DNA of 64,000 nt from CAYGLV01 sp964351025 (GTDB lineage Bacteria > Actinomycetota > Thermoleophilia > Gaiellales > Gaiellaceae). The position numbers were made by a program, and so were the translations under genes. Positions 9,095 to 17,341 of the stretch are shown here, piece after piece. Position 1 is the stretch's first letter. The number at the start of each line of letters is the position of its first letter. Below the pieces are notes generated by a model that searched no databases, was not told where the DNA came from, and was given only the letters and a program-made list of their open reading frames with translations. The DNA lies in NCBI GenBank assembly GCA_964351025.1, contig CAYGLV010000007.1, forward strand, positions 3,248 to 67,247. Direction: 5' to 3'.

Positions 9095-9730
9095 CTAGCT
9101 CGCGGGCGCCGAATCGATCACGACATGCGTGATCGGCGCGTCGAAGCGCCCACGGGCGTGCGAGACGACTTCGCGCTCGAGCCAGTGCGAGTGACCCTCC
9201 GGGCGGGTCGAGATCACGATCTCGTCCGCACCGAAGGTGCGAAGCGCATCCTCGATCGCCTGCAACGGGTCGGGGTCGCCGATCTCGCCGCGCGCCTCCA
9301 CGCCAGCGGCCGCCAGCGCCGCGAGGCAGTCGTCGAGCCGGGCCTGCGCGCCTGCGCGGGCGTCATCCTCGTCCGAGGCCCAGTGGCGTACGGGGGAGTT
9401 CAGCGCGGGGCACACGACGAGCACCTGCTCGCGCACGCCCTCGGCGCGCTCACGGATGAGCACCTGCAGCGCGTCGCCGCCCAGCGTCTCGTTCGCGATC
9501 ACGAGGATCCGACGCTCGTCTTCGGGCCCGACGTGCTCGACGTGCGCCCGCGGCGGCGGCTCGGTGCGCTGGCGGAAGTAGAACTGCACTGCGGCAGCGC
9601 TGACCACGAGCCAGACCGCGACGCCGAGCCACCGGTTCACGAATGCACCGGCGACGATCAGCGTGAACGCCCCCACCGTCAGGAGCAGGAAGCGGTAGGC
9701 CTCTGCCTCGCTGCGAAACGGGTTGCGCAC
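9095..9730 (-). CDS. membrane-anchored universal-stress-protein (UspA)-like protein
   Basis: The 211-residue protein begins with two transmembrane helices (about residues 14-31 and 34-52) and continues with a cytosolic UspA-like Rossmann domain: RRILVIANETLGG, a segment with EQVLVVCPALN, and the C-terminal GADEIVISTRPEGHSHWL. The last segment lies where UspA proteins place their nucleotide-binding loop, although the canonical GxxG(9x)GS motif is not intact. It lies 7 bp downstream of ctaE on the same strand, so it probably belongs to the oxidase operon. A role in respiratory or energy-state sensing is only a guess. Confidence 0.75.
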   Translation of the reverse strand: MRNPFRSEAEAYRFLLLTVGAFTLIVAGAFVNRWLGVAVWLVVSAAAVQFYFRQRTEPPPRAHVEHVGPEDERRILVIANETLGGDALQVLIRERAEGVREQVLVVCPALNSPVRHWASDEDDARAGAQARLDDCLAALAAAGVEARGEIGDPDPLQAIEDALRTFGADEIVISTRPEGHSHWLEREVVSHARGRFDAPITHVVIDSAPAS

Positions 9731-9737
9731 GACTAGT

Positions 9738-10346
9738 TCATAGCAGGTAGATCGTCGCGTAGACGACCACCCACATGATGTCGACGAAATGCCAGTAGAT
9801 GCCGGGGAGCTCGACGCCGTGGTGATGCTCCGCAGTGAAATGCCCGCGGAACGCTCGCACCGTCGCCATCCCGAGCAGCGTCAGCCCGATCAGGACGTGA
9901 GCGCCGTGCAGGCCCGTGAGCCCGAAGAAGACCGAGGCGAAGGCGCGATCGCCGGTGTTGAAGCCGACGTGCGCGTACTCGATCATCTGCGTCAGCAGGA
10001 AGGCCAGGCCCATCGCAAAGGTGAGCACGAGCCCCGCCTTCATCCCCGCCCGGTTGCCGCGCTTGATGGACTGCATGGCCCAGTGCATCGTGAAGCTCGA
10101 TGTGAACAGGATCGCCGTGTTCACGCCCGCGACGAAGACCGGCAGGTGGAAGGGCTCCGGCGGCCACGCCTCGGCGCTCGGATTGACGACGCGGACGAAG
10201 AAGTAGGCGGCGAAGAACGAGCCGAAGAGCATCGCCTCCGAGGCGATGAAGAGGAACATCCCGAGCACGGTCGGGCTGACGCGCGAGCTCTGGTTCGCGA
10301 CCGGCGGCCCGTGGTGATGCTCTGTCACGTCCACGTGCGCGCTCAT
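9738..10346 (-). CDS. ctaE: cytochrome c oxidase subunit III
   Basis: Subunit III of the aa3/caa3 oxidase stabilises the proton-pumping core in the membrane. The 202-residue protein has five predicted helices and the family signatures FIASEAMLFGSFFAAY, GLHGAHVLIGL and the C-terminal HFVDIMWVVVYATIYL. The N terminus is His-rich (EHHHG). ATG 10346 overlaps the ctaD stop as ATGA. The five-helix length, shorter than the seven-helix mitochondrial type, is usual in actinobacteria. Confidence 0.95.
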   Translation of the reverse strand: MSAHVDVTEHHHGPPVANQSSRVSPTVLGMFLFIASEAMLFGSFFAAYFFVRVVNPSAEAWPPEPFHLPVFVAGVNTAILFTSSFTMHWAMQSIKRGNRAGMKAGLVLTFAMGLAFLLTQMIEYAHVGFNTGDRAFASVFFGLTGLHGAHVLIGLTLLGMATVRAFRGHFTAEHHHGVELPGIYWHFVDIMWVVVYATIYLL

Positions 10347-12229
10347 GTGCTCGTCTCCTGGAGTGCCCCGGCCGCGTCGCCGGACATGATCGCGTGGCGT
10401 GCGCCCGGCACACCGTATTCGTAGGGCCCACCGACGACCTGCGGGATCTCGTCGAAGTTGAAGATCGGCGGCGGCGAGCTGACCTGCCACTCGAGGGTCA
10501 TCGAGCGCCACGGGTTCGACGGTGCGATGGGGCCGCGCGCCCAGCTCGTGATGATGTTGTAGAAGAAGACGATGGTCGAGGCGCCGAGCGCGAACGAGGC
10601 GATCGAGATCACCATGTTGAGGTCGCCGAACCGGTCCGCGTAGTCGAACACGCGCCTCGGCATCCCCCGCAGCCCGACCCAGTGCATCGGGAAGAAGGTG
10701 ACGTTGAAGCTCACGAACGTCAACCAGAAGTGCAGCTTGCCGAGTCGCTCGTTGTACATCCGCCCGGTCATCTTCGGGAACCAGTAGTAGACGCCGGCGA
10801 AGATCGTCAGCACCGAGCCGCCGAAGAGCACGTAGTGGATGTGCGCGACGACGAAGTACGTGTCCGACGCATGGATGTCGATCGGCACCGCGCCGAGGTA
10901 GATCCCGGAGAGGCCGCCGAGCACGAACATCGAGATGAAGCCGAGCGCGAACAGCATCGGCGTGTTGAAGTGCAGCCGCCCCTCCCACATCGTGGCGAGC
11001 CAGGAGAAGATCTTGATCCCCGTCGGCACGGCGATGAGGAGCGTCGAGACCATCATCGGCGTGCGCAGCCAGTCGGCCATGCCCGCGACGAACATGTGGT
11101 GCGCCCAGACGGAGAACCCGAGCACGAGAATGCCCATCAGCGAGAGCGCCATCAGCCGGTAGCCGAAGATCGGCTTGCGCGAGAAGACGGCGATCACGTC
11201 GGAGACGATCCCGAAGCCGGGCAGCATCATGATGTAGACGGCCGGGTGGCTGTAGAACCAGAAGATGTGCTGGTAGCCGAGCACGTACCCGCCCTCGGAC
11301 GGGTTGAAGAAGTTCGTGTGCAGCACCCGGTCGAACAGCACGAAGAACTGCGAGCCGGCGATGAACGGCGTTGCGATCACGACGAGCAGCGACGTCGTGA
11401 AGTTCGCCCAGACGAGCAGCGGCATCCGCCAGAAGGTCATCCCCGGCGCACGCATCGTGATGATCGTGACCAGGAAGTTGAGGGCGGTCAGGATCGACGA
11501 GGCCCCTGCCCACTGGACGCCGAGGTTGAAGATCGTCTGGCCGATCGGTGCTCCGGACGCCAGGGCCGGGTATCCCGTCCAGCCCGCGGCGAAGGCGCCG
11601 CCGGGGGCGAGGAAGCTCGCCATGAACATGATCCCGGCGATCGGCAGCAGCCAGAACGAGAGCGCGTTCAGCCGCGGGAAGGCCATGTCCGGGGCGCCGA
11701 GCATGAGCGGCACGACGAAGTTCGCGAGGCCCGCGAACGCGGGGATGATGAAGAGGAAGATCATCAGCACCGCGTGGGCCGAGACGAGCCCGTTGAACGT
11801 CTGGGAGTCGACGTACTGGAGGCCCGGCCGTGCCAGCTCGGCGCGGAAGAACATCGCCAGCAGGCCACCGATGACAAAGAAGGCGAACGTCGTGACGAGG
11901 TACTGGACGCCGATCACCTTGTGGTCTGTGTTGACGCGGAAGTAGTCCTGCCACCGCCGCGCGCCGTGGCTCGAGTGGTCCTCCGGGCGGGTCGGAGCGC
12001 CGCTGACGTAGTGCAGCCAGTAGTCGAAGACGCCGATCCCGCCCAGGAAGCCGAGCGGAGCGGTCGTGAGCGCGCCGACCGCGACGATGATCGTCCAGTC
12101 GTAGACCGGGTCCCAGCCGGCGAGCCAGCGGAAGAACGTGACGATGCAGAGGCCGATCCCGAAGAAGAGCGGCGTCATCCAGGCAGCCCGAATCAGGCCC
12201 GGGGCAGTGAGGAAGCGCAGGCCCTTCAC
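10343..12229 (-). CDS. ctaD: cytochrome c oxidase subunit I, heme-copper oxidase type A2
   Basis: This is the catalytic subunit that reduces O2 to water with proton pumping. The 628 residues include the low-spin heme ligand His152 (SAHAVLMIF), the CuB ligands in YSHPAVY (326-332) and VWAHHMF, and the heme ligands in VVAHIHYVLFGG. At 326-332 the usual Glu of HPEVY is replaced; the YSHPxVY motif defines the A2 subclass, in which Tyr/Ser take over from the D-channel Glu. About 95 residues precede the usual TDHKVIGVQY start and contain two extra predicted helices. The protein lies between ctaC (3-bp gap) and ctaE (4-bp overlap). Confidence 0.97.
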   Translation of the reverse strand: MKGLRFLTAPGLIRAAWMTPLFFGIGLCIVTFFRWLAGWDPVYDWTIIVAVGALTTAPLGFLGGIGVFDYWLHYVSGAPTRPEDHSSHGARRWQDYFRVNTDHKVIGVQYLVTTFAFFVIGGLLAMFFRAELARPGLQYVDSQTFNGLVSAHAVLMIFLFIIPAFAGLANFVVPLMLGAPDMAFPRLNALSFWLLPIAGIMFMASFLAPGGAFAAGWTGYPALASGAPIGQTIFNLGVQWAGASSILTALNFLVTIITMRAPGMTFWRMPLLVWANFTTSLLVVIATPFIAGSQFFVLFDRVLHTNFFNPSEGGYVLGYQHIFWFYSHPAVYIMMLPGFGIVSDVIAVFSRKPIFGYRLMALSLMGILVLGFSVWAHHMFVAGMADWLRTPMMVSTLLIAVPTGIKIFSWLATMWEGRLHFNTPMLFALGFISMFVLGGLSGIYLGAVPIDIHASDTYFVVAHIHYVLFGGSVLTIFAGVYYWFPKMTGRMYNERLGKLHFWLTFVSFNVTFFPMHWVGLRGMPRRVFDYADRFGDLNMVISIASFALGASTIVFFYNIITSWARGPIAPSNPWRSMTLEWQVSSPPPIFNFDEIPQVVGGPYEYGVPGARHAIMSGDAAGALQETST

Positions 12230-12232
12230 GTC

Positions 12233-13231
12233 CTAGCTCCCCTTCCCGCTGACCACAAACCCGACGAGAGCGTCGAGCTGGTCTTGCGGCAGGCCGGTGA
12301 ACGTGCTCGGCATCACGCCCTTGGCGTAGCCGGCGGCGATCACCTTGTCCGGCTCGAGGATCGACTCGCGCACGAACTCGTCGACCGGCAGGCCGGCACC
12401 GGCGGCTGCCTTCGCGACGTCGTCGAGAGACGGGCCGACCTGAGAGTCCGTCCCCGCGGCCGCGAGGGCGTGGCAGGCGCCGCAGCCCTGTGCGGTGAAC
12501 AGGGCCGCTCCACCGCCCGCGGTCGCGCCGCCCTTCTGCTCGGCGAGCCACGCGTCGAACTCCTCCTGCGGCACGACCTGCACCTCGGAGCGCATCGTCG
12601 CGTGGCCGAGCCCACACAGCTCCGTGCAGATCACCGGGAAGGTGCCGAGCCGCGTGGGTGTGATCACGAGGCGCGTGGTGATCCCCGGCACCGCGTCCGA
12701 CTTCTGTCCGAACTCGGGCACCCAGAAGGAGTGGATCACGTCCAGGGAGGCGAGCTCGAGCTGTGTCGAGCGGCCCACGGGCAGCACGAGCCGGCCACTC
12801 GTGACGCCGGAGCCGGGATACTCGAATTTCCACGCAAACTGCTGCGCGACGACGTGCACCTGCACGGGGTTGGGGCCGGCGTCGCTGTTCCGGGAGAGGG
12901 CGATCGCGGAGACGACGGCGATCGCGGTCACGAGAACAGCCGGGACGACGGTCCAGGCGATCTCGAGGCCTGTATGACCGTGGATCGGCGGCCCGTCCGA
13001 CTCGTCGTCGGGGGCCGCGCGGAACTTGACGACCATGTAGACCAGCACGGCCGTGACGAGCGCGAAGATCGCGACCGAGATCACGGTCGCGAACCAGAAG
13101 ACGAACTCGATCCGATCCATCTCCTTCGAGGCCGATGTGGGCAGCCACGGGACGAGGACCGCCACGAGGGCGGTTACGACACCGGCGACGACGCCGATCG
13201 TCACCATGCGGAGAATCGAGCCCCTGCGCAC
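12233..13231 (-). CDS. ctaC: cytochrome c oxidase subunit II fused to cytochrome c (caa3 type)
   Basis: Subunit II accepts electrons from cytochrome c and passes them through CuA to heme a. The N terminus has two membrane helices. The cupredoxin domain has the CuA motif CTELCGLGHATM, and a C-terminal cytochrome c domain has CGACH and a likely Met ligand in GVMPSTF. The fusion makes this a caa3-type enzyme. An upstream TTG (13264) is possible, but GTG 13231 (MVRRGSILRM) gives a basic n-region followed directly by the first hydrophobic helix; ATG 13207 is a third option. It is the first gene of ctaC-ctaD-ctaE. Confidence 0.92.
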   Translation of the reverse strand: MRRGSILRMVTIGVVAGVVTALVAVLVPWLPTSASKEMDRIEFVFWFATVISVAIFALVTAVLVYMVVKFRAAPDDESDGPPIHGHTGLEIAWTVVPAVLVTAIAVVSAIALSRNSDAGPNPVQVHVVAQQFAWKFEYPGSGVTSGRLVLPVGRSTQLELASLDVIHSFWVPEFGQKSDAVPGITTRLVITPTRLGTFPVICTELCGLGHATMRSEVQVVPQEEFDAWLAEQKGGATAGGGAALFTAQGCGACHALAAAGTDSQVGPSLDDVAKAAAGAGLPVDEFVRESILEPDKVIAAGYAKGVMPSTFTGLPQDQLDALVGFVVSGKGS

Positions 13232-13323
13232 CGGGTGCGAGCCTACACGACGGTGCAAGAGCAATCTGGACCACGGGTTCCGGCTCCCCGCAGCTTGGCA
13301 GGGGCTACACTTCCGGCCGCCCG

Positions 13324-13396
13324 GGGCCGTTAGCTCAGTTGGTAGAGCAGGGGACTCTTAATCCCAAGGTCGAAGGTTCGAATCCTTCACGGCCCA
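13324..13396 (+). tRNA. tRNA-Lys (anticodon CTT)
   Basis: A full cloverleaf is visible: acceptor GGGCCGT pairs with ACGGCCC, the D arm is GCTCAGTTGGTAGAGC, the anticodon loop is CTCTTAA with CTT, and the T arm is AGGTTCGAATCCT, followed by discriminator A. The 3' CCA is not encoded. It stands between the divergent ctaC and the sugar-nucleotide cluster. Confidence 0.96.
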
Positions 13397-13412
13397 TCTA
13401 GGCTGCGCTCAA

Positions 13413-14468
13413 ATGAAAGTGCTCTCCGTCGTCGGCAACCGGCCGCAGTTCATCAAGGCGGCGCCGCTCTCGGTCGCGCTGCGCGCGGCCGGGCTCGACG
13501 AGGTCATGGTTCACACCGGGCAGCACTGGGACGACGAGCTCTCGCGGGTCTTCTTCGAGGAGCTCGGGCTCGCAGAGCCGGCCTACCGGCTCGACCTGCG
13601 CACGGCCGACATCGAGGCGATGCGGCCGGCGATCCTCGCAGCGATCGGCGCCGAGGCGCCGGACTGGGTGCTCGTCTACGGAGACACGAACTCGACCGCC
13701 GCCGGCGGACGGGCGGGCACCGAGGCCGGCGTTCCCGTCGCCCACGTCGAGGCGGGCCTGCGCAGCGGCGATCTCGCCATGCCGGAGGAACGCAACCGGA
13801 TCGAGGTCGACCGGCTCGCGGCGCTCCTGCTCTGCCCCGACGAGCGCTCCGCCGAGACGCTGCGCACCGAGGGCGTAACCGGACGGATCGAGGTCGTCGG
13901 CGACGTGATGGCGGACGCCTGCTTCACGCTCGCGCCGCTCGCGGCCCGGAGGTCCAGCGCGCTCGAGCGCTTCGGTGTCGAGTCGGGCGGGTACCTCGTC
14001 TGCACCGTGCACCGCGAGGCGAACGTCGTGCAGCCACGACTCGGCCGCATCGTCGAGGGGCTGAACCGCCTCACGGAGCCGATCGTCTTTCCGGCCCACC
14101 CGCGCACAGCCGCGGCGATCTCTCGCGAAGGGCTCGCGCTCGGGCCGCACGTCCTCCTCTGCGCGCCGCTCGCCTACCTCGACCTCTCGGCGCTCTGCCG
14201 GCAGGCGCGCGTCATTCTCACCGACTCGGGCGGGTTGCAGAAGGAGGCCTACTGGCACGGGGTCCCCTGCGTGACCCTGCGTCCCTCGACGGAGTGGGCG
14301 GACACGGTGGAGGCCGGCGCGAACACGCTCGTGGACGACGACCCGGATGCGCTCGCCGCGGCCGTCGCCGCCGCCCGCATGCCCGCGCACCGGCCGCCCC
14401 TCTACGGCGACGGGCACGCTTCGGAGCGGGTCGCGGCCACCCTGCTAGCTAGGCTTCCCCCCCGATGA
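13413..14468 (+). CDS. UDP-HexNAc 2-epimerase, WecB/WbpI type
   Basis: The enzyme inverts C2 of UDP-GlcNAc or a UDP-diacetamido-uronic acid in the cytosol. The 351 residues show the non-hydrolysing epimerase fold: GNRPQFIKAAPL, HTGQHWDDELSR, YGDTNSTAAG, AHVEAGLRSGD, VHREANV and LTDSGGLQKEA. WecB and WbpI cannot be told apart by motifs. Because the next three genes match WbpA, WbpB and WbpD, a WbpI role (2-epimerisation of UDP-GlcNAc3NAcA to the manno form) is more likely than simple UDP-ManNAc production. Its 3' end overlaps the next ATG by 4 bp. Confidence 0.9.
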   Translation: MKVLSVVGNRPQFIKAAPLSVALRAAGLDEVMVHTGQHWDDELSRVFFEELGLAEPAYRLDLRTADIEAMRPAILAAIGAEAPDWVLVYGDTNSTAAGGRAGTEAGVPVAHVEAGLRSGDLAMPEERNRIEVDRLAALLLCPDERSAETLRTEGVTGRIEVVGDVMADACFTLAPLAARRSSALERFGVESGGYLVCTVHREANVVQPRLGRIVEGLNRLTEPIVFPAHPRTAAAISREGLALGPHVLLCAPLAYLDLSALCRQARVILTDSGGLQKEAYWHGVPCVTLRPSTEWADTVEAGANTLVDDDPDALAAAVAAARMPAHRPPLYGDGHASERVAATLLARLPPR

Positions 14469-15730
14469 GCTACGCCGTAGCGATAGTCGGTGCCGGCTAC
14501 GTCGGCGTGCCCCTTGCCCAGGTCTTCGCCGAGGCAGGGGCGTCCGTCCTGCTCGTGGACGTGGACGCGAGCAAGGTCGAGCGCCTGAACCGCGGCGAGA
14601 GCTACATCGGGGACGTTCCCTCCGAGGCGCTCAAGCGACTCGTCGAGAACGGCCTGGCGGCGACCACCGACTACGACGCCCTGCGCGAGGCCGACGCAAT
14701 CCTGATCGCGCTCCCCACGCCGCTCTCCCGGCAGCGCGAGCCCGACCTCTCGATCGTGCTCTCCGCGACAGAGGAGATCGCAAAGCGCCTCCGCCCCGGC
14801 CACCTCGTCGTGTTGGAGTCCACGACCTACCCCGGCACGACGCGGGAGCAGGTGCTGCCGATCCTCGAGCGCACCGGCCTGAAGGTCGGCAGCGACTTCC
14901 ACCTGGCGTTCTCGCCCGAGCGGGTGGACCCGGGCCGGACAGATTTCACGACGAAGAACGTCCCCAAGATCGTGGGGGGAATCACGGACGCCTGCACCGA
15001 GCGCGCCGCGGAGCTGTACGGCTTGGCGATCGAGACGGTGCACCGTGTCTCCTCGCCCGAGGTCGCCGAGCTGACGAAGCTGCTCGAGAACATCTTTCGC
15101 TCGGTCAACATCGCGCTCGTCAACGAGTTGGCGATGCTCTGCGAGCGGATGAAGATCGACGTCTGGGAGGTCGTGGAGGCGGCGGCGACGAAGCCCTTCG
15201 GCTTCATGAGCTTCAAGCCGGGACCGGGCCTCGGCGGGCATTGCATCCCGATAGATCCCTTCTACCTGACCTGGAAGGCGCGTGAGTTCGACTTCACGAC
15301 GCGCTTCATCGAGCTCGCGGGCGAGGTCAACAACAACATGCCCTACCACTGCCGCTCGCTCGTCTCGCAGGCCTTGAACCACGGCGCCGGCCTGTCGCTG
15401 AAGGGAGCGAAGGTGCTCGTGCTCGGTGTCGCCTACAAGGCCGACATCGACGACATGCGCGAGTCGCCGGCGCTGAAGATCATCGAGCTGCTGACGAACG
15501 CGGGCGCCAGCGTCGCCTACCACGACCCCTACGTCCCCGAGTTGCGCGAGCACGGGCTGGAGCTGCGCTCGGTGCCGCTCGACCCCGCTGCCCACGACTG
15601 CGTCGTCATCGTCACGGCGCACTCGGGGATCGACTACGAGGCGCTCGTCGAGCAGGCAAACGTGGTCGTGGACTTCCGCAACGCCACCGGCCGCAACGGC
15701 ACGGGCAACGGCAAGGTCTGGAAGCTGTGA
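14465..15730 (+). CDS. UDP-N-acetylglucosamine 6-dehydrogenase (WbpA-like nucleotide sugar dehydrogenase)
   Basis: This NAD-dependent enzyme oxidises the C6 hydroxymethyl of a UDP-sugar to a carboxylate in two steps. Visible are the Rossmann start IVGAGYVGVPLA, the LESTTYPGTT segment, and the catalytic Cys260 in GLGGHCIPIDP, followed by the UDP-binding C-terminal domain (KVLVLGVAYKADIDDMRES). The 421 residues and the TTYPGTT/GHCIPIDP pattern resemble UDP-GlcNAc (WbpA) rather than UDP-Glc dehydrogenases. ATG 14465 overlaps the epimerase stop, and its stop overlaps the next GTG as GTGA. Confidence 0.9.
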   Translation: MSYAVAIVGAGYVGVPLAQVFAEAGASVLLVDVDASKVERLNRGESYIGDVPSEALKRLVENGLAATTDYDALREADAILIALPTPLSRQREPDLSIVLSATEEIAKRLRPGHLVVLESTTYPGTTREQVLPILERTGLKVGSDFHLAFSPERVDPGRTDFTTKNVPKIVGGITDACTERAAELYGLAIETVHRVSSPEVAELTKLLENIFRSVNIALVNELAMLCERMKIDVWEVVEAAATKPFGFMSFKPGPGLGGHCIPIDPFYLTWKAREFDFTTRFIELAGEVNNNMPYHCRSLVSQALNHGAGLSLKGAKVLVLGVAYKADIDDMRESPALKIIELLTNAGASVAYHDPYVPELREHGLELRSVPLDPAAHDCVVIVTAHSGIDYEALVEQANVVVDFRNATGRNGTGNGKVWKL

Positions 15731-16695
15731 CGCGGGTCGCCGTGGCGGGGCTCGGCTACTGGGGGCCGAACCTCGCGCGGAACTTCGACGACCTCGCCGA
15801 GCTCGCCTGGCTCTGCGAGCTCGACCCGGACAAGCGCGAGCGCTTCGCGGCGCGCCACCCGCGCGCACGGGCGACGAGCGACTTCGACGAGCTGCTCGCC
15901 GACCCGGACCTCGACGCGGTCGTGATCGCGACCCCGGTGCCGACCCACTACGACCTCGCGAAGCGCGCGCTCGAGGCCGGGAAGCACGTGCTCGTCGAGA
16001 AGCCGCCGGCGATGACCGGCGCCGAGATGGAGGAGCTCGTCTCGCTCTCCCGCGCGCGCGACCTCGTGCTCATGCCGGGCCACCTCCTGCTCTACCACCC
16101 GGGCGTGCTGAAGCTGAAGGAGCTTGTCGACTCCGGCACGCTCGGAGACGTGCTCTGCGTCTACGGCAACCGCCAGAACCTGGGGATCGTGCGCACGAAC
16201 GAGAACGCACTCTGGTCGCTCGGCGTCCACGACCTCTCGGTCATCCTCTACCTCATCGGCGAGGAGCCGGTCGAGGCGGTCGCGCACGGCAACTCGTTCC
16301 TCACACCGGGCGTCGAGGACGTCGTCTTCTGCTACCTCCGCTTCCCCTCCGGGAAGATCGCGCACATGCACCTCTCGTGGCTCGACCCGCACAAGATGCG
16401 GAAGATGACCGTCGTCGGGCGCGAGAAGATGGCCGTGTTCGACGACATGGAGCTCGAGCGCAAGATCACCGTCTACGACAAAGCGCCGCTCCAGCAGGCG
16501 GAGAGCTACGGAGAGTGGGTGACCCGCACCGGCGACATCTACTGCCCGAAGATCTCGAACGACGAGCCCCTCAAGCTCGAGTGCCAGGCGTTCCTGCGCC
16601 TGATCGCGGGCGACGGGAACCGCAGGCAGGTGGCCGCCGAGGGAGCGGTCGTCGTGCGCGCGCTCGAACGGCTGACGGAGTCGCTGCATGCCTGA
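15727..16695 (+). CDS. Gfo/Idh/MocA-family oxidoreductase, WbpB/WlbA-like
   Basis: The 322-residue NAD(P)-dependent enzyme has an N-terminal Rossmann motif (GLGYWGPNLARNF), the family EKPPAMT loop (VLVEKPPAMT) whose Lys sits in the active site, and a C-terminal beta-sheet domain with SLGVHDLSVILYLIGEEP. In the WbpA-B-E-D-I pathway the WbpB step oxidises C3 of UDP-GlcNAcA to a 3-keto intermediate. The four-gene order here fits that role. GTG 15727 overlaps the previous stop, and the next gene starts 8 bp before this stop. Confidence 0.88.
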   Translation: MTRVAVAGLGYWGPNLARNFDDLAELAWLCELDPDKRERFAARHPRARATSDFDELLADPDLDAVVIATPVPTHYDLAKRALEAGKHVLVEKPPAMTGAEMEELVSLSRARDLVLMPGHLLLYHPGVLKLKELVDSGTLGDVLCVYGNRQNLGIVRTNENALWSLGVHDLSVILYLIGEEPVEAVAHGNSFLTPGVEDVVFCYLRFPSGKIAHMHLSWLDPHKMRKMTVVGREKMAVFDDMELERKITVYDKAPLQQAESYGEWVTRTGDIYCPKISNDEPLKLECQAFLRLIAGDGNRRQVAAEGAVVVRALERLTESLHA

Positions 16696-17335
16696 CGTCC
16701 ACCCGAGTGCGATCGTCTACGCGGGGACGGTGCTCGGCGAGGGCGTGAAGGTGCTCGAGGGGGCCGTCGTCGGCAAGCAACCCGTGCTCTCGCCCCGCTC
16801 GACCGCAAAGCGAGAGCCGCTGCCCCCGGTGGAGCTTGGCCCGGGAACGATCGTCTCCACCGGCGCGATCGTCTTCGCCGGGACGACGCTCGGGGCGCGC
16901 GTGATCGTCGGTGACCAGGCCTGCGTGCGCGAGCGCTGCGTCATCGGTGACGACGTCGTGATCGGACGCGGCTCGCTCGTCGAGAACGACACGACCGTCG
17001 GCGCCATGACCAAGATCCAGGCGGACGCCTACATCACCGCCTACTCGACGCTCGAGGAGCATGTGTTCATCGCACCGTGTGTCGTGACGACGAACGACAA
17101 CTTCATGGGCCGCACCGAGCGGCGCCACGGGCTGGTCAAAGGGCCGACGATCCGCAAGGGCGCCCGGATCGGAGGCGGCGCGATCCTCTGCCCGGGAATC
17201 GAGGTCGGCGAGGAGGCCTTCGTGGGCGCGGGCGCGGTCGTGACCAAGGACGTGCCCCCGCGCGTCGTCGTCGTCGGGAACCCGGCGCGCGTTCTTCGCA
17301 ACGTGCCCGACGACGAGCTGCTCGAGAGCCCGTAG
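16688..17335 (+). CDS. hexapeptide-repeat N-acetyltransferase, WbpD/WlbB-like
   Basis: The 215 residues are almost entirely left-handed beta-helix hexapeptide repeats (for example VLGEGVKVLEGAVVG, GARIGGGAILCPGIEVG), ending in VVGNPARVLRNV, a typical close for sugar acetyltransferases. WbpD-like enzymes N-acetylate the 3-amino group made by the aminotransferase WbpE. No aminotransferase gene is present in the cassette, so the acetyl acceptor must come from an enzyme encoded elsewhere, or the pathway differs. The 3' end converges with the subtilase gene, with a 6-bp gap. Confidence 0.88.
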   Translation: MPDVHPSAIVYAGTVLGEGVKVLEGAVVGKQPVLSPRSTAKREPLPPVELGPGTIVSTGAIVFAGTTLGARVIVGDQACVRERCVIGDDVVIGRGSLVENDTTVGAMTKIQADAYITAYSTLEEHVFIAPCVVTTNDNFMGRTERRHGLVKGPTIRKGARIGGGAILCPGIEVGEEAFVGAGAVVTKDVPPRVVVVGNPARVLRNVPDDELLESP

Positions 17336-17341
17336 CCCGGC

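Noticed and set aside
10394..13333. 979-codon plus-strand open frame antisense to ctaC-ctaD
   Set aside because: It is a shadow of the real genes in GC-rich DNA; the product is Arg/Asp/Glu/His-rich without any fold signal.
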